A stretch of DNA of 64,000 bases, taken from Eubacterium_U album (GTDB taxonomy: Bacteria > Bacillota > Clostridia > Lachnospirales > Lachnospiraceae). The notes below the pieces were generated by a model. The model was not told where the DNA came from and made no database searches. It worked only from the letters and a program-made list of their open reading frames with translations. The stretch is taken from assembly GCF_025336545.1 (NCBI RefSeq), contig NZ_JAODBU010000008.1:184101-248100 (forward strand), in the 5' to 3' direction. The translations under genes and the position numbers were made by a program. Positions 60,846-64,000 of the stretch are shown here, one piece after another. The first letter of the stretch is position 1. Each line of letters begins with the position of its first letter.

Positions 60846-61439
60846 TTAGTAAATCTTTTTTAATGCCATTTTAATTACGTTTTCTACGTCTAGTTCTTCT
60901 ATATTATCAATACTCTTAACTGCCCTATAAGCATCTGCCTGTGAATAGCCAAGTGCTACAAGTGCCATAACTGCTTCTGACATAGAATTATTATCATTAA
61001 CTTGAAAGTTTGCATCTAATTTAGGCTCAAGTACATCTTCTAAATTTAATTTATCCTTTAGCTCAATAATAACTTTTTGTGCTGTCTTTGCACCAATTCC
61101 AGGAGCCTTTGAAATAGCTTTTGCATCTTCTGAAATAACGGCAACCCTCAAGTCATCCGTAGTAATTGTAGATAAGACGGCAAGTCCTCCTTTTGGTCCT
61201 ATTCCATTTACGGTAATAAGCAATTTAAATACTTCTAAATCGTCTCTTGTAAGGAAACCAAACAATTGCATTGCATCTTCTCTTACATTCAAATATGTAA
61301 ACACTCTTACTGTTTCATCCACATTCAATGTATCTATCTGAGATGCCGGCATAAAAACGTTATACCCAACACCATTATTATTCACAACAACCTTATCTAC
61401 ATCAATATATTCAATAATTCCTTCAACAAATCCTATCAC
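60846..61439 (-). CDS. ruvA: Holliday junction DNA-binding protein RuvA
   Basis: 197 residues. OB domain (1-64; MIGFVEGIIEYI), tandem helix-hairpin-helix (VNGIGPKGGLAVL, APGIGAKTAQKVIIELKDK) and the C-terminal RuvB-binding domain (about 150-197). The start is GTG, overlapping the stop of the upstream gene by four bases (GTGA). Confidence 0.97.
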   Translation of the reverse strand: MIGFVEGIIEYIDVDKVVVNNNGVGYNVFMPASQIDTLNVDETVRVFTYLNVREDAMQLFGFLTRDDLEVFKLLITVNGIGPKGGLAVLSTITTDDLRVAVISEDAKAISKAPGIGAKTAQKVIIELKDKLNLEDVLEPKLDANFQVNDNNSMSEAVMALVALGYSQADAYRAVKSIDNIEELDVENVIKMALKKIY

Positions 61440-61942
61440 TGTATATCTCCTTTATTATTGTAAAATTTATCTATTCTATCAAGGACCAATCTGCTTACTA
61501 TACCTATTATTGCACCTGTAACAGCACCAGTTAAAATTAAAATAGGTAAATATCCAAAAATATAATAATTATCAACTACAAATGATGCGACAACAATCTG
61601 CCCTATGTTATGAAAAATTCCGCCAAACATACTTACTATCATAATTGAAAATTTATTAGTTTTCTTCATTATCACCATAACTATCATGCTTAAAGTTGCA
61701 CCTGCTAATGCGAAAAAAATGCTAAACAAATTTCCAAACATAAATCCTACTATTAATATTCTGACAAAATTACATACGGCCGCTTCTTTTGTTCCTTCCA
61801 AATAAAGTACTATTATAATAGCTAAATTAGCAAGTCCTATTTTCATTCCCGGGATGCCTAAAACAGGAATGCATGACTCAACATAACTTAAAATAACAGC
61901 AAAAGCAACAAACATTCCTAACAAAGGTACTTTCTTACTCAT
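61436..61942 (-). CDS. Gx transporter family membrane protein (HepT component I-like)
   Basis: 168 residues with about five hydrophobic helices. Gly-rich motifs: PVLGIPGMKIGLANLAIIIV, VRILIVGFMFGNLFS and SMFGGIFHNIGQIVVA. The family resembles the S components of ECF transporters and is annotated as heptaprenyl diphosphate synthase component I; its substrate is not settled. It lies between the NusG_II protein and ruvA, opposite ApbE. Confidence 0.82.
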   Translation of the reverse strand: MSKKVPLLGMFVAFAVILSYVESCIPVLGIPGMKIGLANLAIIIVLYLEGTKEAAVCNFVRILIVGFMFGNLFSIFFALAGATLSMIVMVIMKKTNKFSIMIVSMFGGIFHNIGQIVVASFVVDNYYIFGYLPILILTGAVTGAIIGIVSRLVLDRIDKFYNNKGDIQ

Positions 61943-61951
61943 GTCATTCTC

Positions 61952-62323
61952 CTACCTGGCAATTACATCTACTTCTGATTTATCATCTGAAACTATAGTA
62001 ACTTCTACCTTATGTGGAAGACAAATTAATGTCTGTCCATCTTTACTGATAGTTCCCATATTAACACATGTCTGATTACTACAATCCGACTCTTTTATCT
62101 TTGCTTTTTTATCTTTAATCCGAATAATATTATATCCGTTATCAACATTAACTTTATATTCCTGATTTTTGTTTAAATCAAGCTTTTTCTCTATCTTTCC
62201 ATCTACATATATAACAACTGTATCCGCTTCATCGTTTCTTAACAAATTTACCGTAATATAACTTATAATTACAATTACAGCAACACAAATAATAGCTATA
62301 ATATCATATTTTTTTAACTTCAT
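61952..62323 (-). CDS. NusG domain II-containing membrane-anchored protein
   Basis: 123 residues from ATG 62323. One N-terminal membrane helix (about 7-27), then an extracytoplasmic NusG_II-type domain with VDNGYNIIRIKDKKAKI, the Cys pair SDCSNQTCVNMG and TLICLPHKVEVTI. It is found with Gx transporter and ApbE genes in many Firmicutes, suggesting a redox or quinone/flavin function; unproven. The frame extends 39 bases upstream, but that stretch is a dispersed repeat (copy C). Confidence 0.85.
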   Translation of the reverse strand: MKLKKYDIIAIICVAVIVIISYITVNLLRNDEADTVVIYVDGKIEKKLDLNKNQEYKVNVDNGYNIIRIKDKKAKIKESDCSNQTCVNMGTISKDGQTLICLPHKVEVTIVSDDKSEVDVIAR

Positions 62324-62326
62324 TAT

Positions 62327-62362
62327 CACACCAAAATTGAGAGTTTTTGACCCCGACATCAT
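62327..62362 (-). repeat. Short interspersed repeat, copy C (partial)
   Basis: Minus strand ATGATGTCGGGGTCAAAA, then CTCTCAATTTTGGTGTG, matching copy F over its whole length. It ends three bases before the NusG_II start codon and forms most of the gene's immediate leader. Confidence 0.5.
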
Positions 62363-62513
62363 TTATTAGTTTCATTAATTTATATATTTTTATATAAATT
62401 AGAACAAATGTTTACCTATAGAATGATAACATAATTATATTTTTTATACAATCAGTATTTTCTGCTAATTTATAAAATAAAATGTGTTATAATAAGCAAT
62501 AGTTATATATTAA

Positions 62514-62589
62514 GATGCCAAAGCAAAATGGTCTAAGTTCACATAAGTTTGCTTATAATTGGGCAAAAAAAATTTAACCACGACATCAT
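62514..62589 (+). repeat. Short interspersed repeat, copy D
   Basis: 76 bases from GATGCCAAAGCAAAAT to CCACGACATCAT, with imperfect terminal inverted repeats like copy A and an interior like copy B. It sits 30 bases ahead of apbE in the divergent promoter region. Confidence 0.55.
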
Positions 62590-62619
62590 ACTAAACGATA
62601 TATGAATATGGAGAATATT

Positions 62620-63708
62620 ATGAAAAAAACTTTATTAAAAAAGCTGTTATCTCTTACAATAGTCATCACACTTCTTGCTATGCCTCTTACAGGATGTGTT
62701 TCCACATCATCAAGTACTACGGCAACAGCAACACACGAATGTTTCAATACTGTTGTTACACTTACAATAAACAGTTGTAGTGGTGATGAATCAGCTGATG
62801 ATATAATAAATGAATGCTTTGGTCTTTGTTATAATTACGAAAAACTATTTAGTAGAACCAAAGATTCAAGTGACGTTTCAGCCATTAACAATTCAAATGG
62901 GCAGCCTGTAGAGGTAAAACCTGTAGTTGCTGAATTAATAGAAGATAGTATTTATTATAGCGAATTATCTAATGGTGCATTCGATATTACTATTGCCCCA
63001 TTGAGTATACTTTGGAACATTACAGGTGATAATCCATCCGTTCCGTCATCAGATGATATTACTAATGCATTGTCACATGTAAACTACGAAAATATATCCG
63101 TCAACGATTCTACAGTTACACTAGCAGACCCTGAAGCAAAAATAGATTTAGGTGGAATTGCAAAAGGATTTGTTGCAGACAAAATAAAAAGCTATATGAT
63201 TCAGACAGGTGTTACTTCAGCAATAATAAATCTTGGTGGAAATATTGTTACAATTGGTGGCAAAAAAAATGGTGGCAATTTTAATATAGGAATTCAAAAA
63301 CCATTTGGTTCATCCGAAGAATATTCAGCAATTGTAAAAGGTTCAAATTTATCAATTGTAACTTCAGGCTCTTATGAACGATATTTCAAACAGGACGGAA
63401 AAATATATCATCATATTTTAGACACAAAAACAGGTTATCCTGTTGATAACAGACTTTTATCTGTAACTATTATTTCCGAGGATTCCTTAAGTGGTGATGC
63501 ATTAAGTACAACTTGTTTTGCTTTAGGGTTAAAAAAAGGCATGCGTTTAATAGAAAATACACCAGAAATCGAAGCAGTATTTATTGATAAAGATTACACA
63601 ATCCATACTTCAAGCGGACTTGTCTTGGATGAAGGAGAAGATGGAGTTCCTACAATTTCAGTTGTTTCTCCAGAATCATTAACAGAAGAAGTAAATGAAG
63701 CTGAATAA
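62620..63708 (+). CDS. apbE: FAD:protein FMN transferase ApbE, lipoprotein
   Basis: 362 residues from ATG 62620, with GGAG (62610-62613) upstream; the ATG at 62602 lies before that site. A lipoprotein signal (LLAMPLTGC, lipobox Cys about 26) is followed by the ApbE domain: GGIAKGFVADKIK, LGGNIVTIGGK, the Asp of YHHILDTKTGYPV and SGDALSTTCFALG. It attaches FMN to Thr/Ser of extracytoplasmic flavoproteins. It diverges from the NusG_II-Gx genes, with which it may act. An acidic C-terminal tail closes it. Confidence 0.94.
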   Translation: MKKTLLKKLLSLTIVITLLAMPLTGCVSTSSSTTATATHECFNTVVTLTINSCSGDESADDIINECFGLCYNYEKLFSRTKDSSDVSAINNSNGQPVEVKPVVAELIEDSIYYSELSNGAFDITIAPLSILWNITGDNPSVPSSDDITNALSHVNYENISVNDSTVTLADPEAKIDLGGIAKGFVADKIKSYMIQTGVTSAIINLGGNIVTIGGKKNGGNFNIGIQKPFGSSEEYSAIVKGSNLSIVTSGSYERYFKQDGKIYHHILDTKTGYPVDNRLLSVTIISEDSLSGDALSTTCFALGLKKGMRLIENTPEIEAVFIDKDYTIHTSSGLVLDEGEDGVPTISVVSPESLTEEVNEAE

Positions 63709-63750
63709 TAAACACAAACTAAAATTATTTCATATTTTGATATAGAAAAT

Positions 63751-63807
63751 AAAATGTCTTACGAATTGTCTTGTATTAACTACTCTTGCGATTTGTAGGA
63801 CATTTTT
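63751..63807 (+). terminator. Terminator after apbE
   Basis: AAAATGTCTTACGAATTG (63751-63768) pairs with CGATTTGTAGGACATTTT (63789-63806) with G-U pairs, then TTT. Confidence 0.8.
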
Positions 63808-63929
63808 ATGTAATAAACAGTTATAATCTGATAGAAATATATATCTGTAAAATACATTTTTTATAAACTATCATTTTTTTCGAGTCTGTGAAATAAAGTC
63901 TGTAAATAGACATTCTATGATAAGTGATG

Positions 63930-63968
63930 GAGCTGTAAGTTCATGAAATGAGCTTGCAGCTCTTGTTT
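63930..63968 (+). terminator. Second hairpin near the window end
   Basis: GAGCTGTAAGTTCAT and ATGAGCTTGCAGCTC form a 15-bp stem (G-U pairs) with a 3-base loop, then TTGTTTAT. It could be a terminator for a transcript arising in 63810-63930, or part of the leader of a gene beyond the window. No gene is visible in 63709-64000. Confidence 0.55.
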
Positions 63969-64000
63969 ATATAACTAGCATATAAAAATACCCATGTCAA

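Overview
This is a low-GC, densely packed chromosomal segment from a Gram-positive Firmicute, most likely a Clostridia member of the Lachnospiraceae. The pointers are: ribosomal protein L27 with a cleavable N-terminal extension next to its Prp protease, SepF/YlmH and MinDE division genes, a T-box leader, HisZ with a short HisG, RecU, a divergent lexA/yneA-like SOS locus, and AGGAGG-type ribosome binding sites. Apart from one GH13 enzyme, a MarR-controlled drug-type ABC exporter and a two-component system, it is core genome. I see no prophage, plasmid, transposase, CRISPR array or defence island.

Layout. 1-4.1 kb (+): the end of a rod-shape/division operon (pbp2, minD, minE, rodA) followed by mgsA. 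4.2-10.9 kb: a small DUF378 gene (-), then (+) an HlyD-like adaptor, yggS, sepF, ylmH, aroB, lspA and rluD. 11.2-14.4 kb: ttcA and a Xer-type recombinase (+), then a yneA-like gene (-) diverging from lexA (+) across three LexA boxes. 14.5-21.8 kb (-): a His-rich CobW GTPase, a GH13 glucosidase, and the rplU-prp-rpmA / obgE / yhbY / nadD-yqeK (fused) / rsfS cluster behind an L21-leader-like RNA. 22-25.1 kb (-): an isochorismatase-fold hydrolase and trpBA behind a Trp-specific T-box. 25.2-32.8 kb (-): HAD hydrolase, two radical-SAM-linked proteins, an RNase E/G homologue, a minimal YesM-type kinase with a YesN-type regulator, and a SanA-like protein. 33.1-38.2 kb (-): his operon hisZ-hisG-hisD-hisB-(HisF-like)hisIE behind a sigma-A promoter and a 20-bp palindrome. 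38.3-42.7 kb (-): recU, two pseudouridine synthases, an SDR, a cupin and RidA. 42.8-50.8 kb (-): marR plus a heterodimeric ABC exporter, coaE, polA, and a small zinc-finger membrane protein. 50.87 kb (+): tRNA-Leu(CAA). 51.2-62.3 kb (-): a zinc-ribbon surface protein, queH, a Nudix hydrolase, a second SEDS/PBP pair, a U32 protein, zapA, ruvAB, a Gx transporter and a NusG_II protein. 62.6-63.7 kb (+): the lipoprotein ApbE.

How it works together. Much of the window serves cell growth and division (two SEDS/class B PBP pairs, MinDE, SepF, ZapA, YneA-like), translation and RNA modification (L21, L27, ObgE, YhbY, RsfS, five RNA-modifying enzymes), recombination and repair (RuvAB, RecU, PolA, LexA, Xer) and amino-acid synthesis (trpBA, his, aroB).

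The points most worth a second look are: an unannotated family of short intergenic repeats (six copies, at least two sub-families, one supplying a stop codon and two flanking a gene as an inverted pair); a HisF-like domain with a lost catalytic Asp fused to HisIE; a palindromic candidate operator at the his promoter; a nadD-yqeK fusion with an internal ribosome binding site; a 92-bp out-of-frame overlap of a SEDS and a PBP gene; and mutually exclusive hairpins ahead of aroB.
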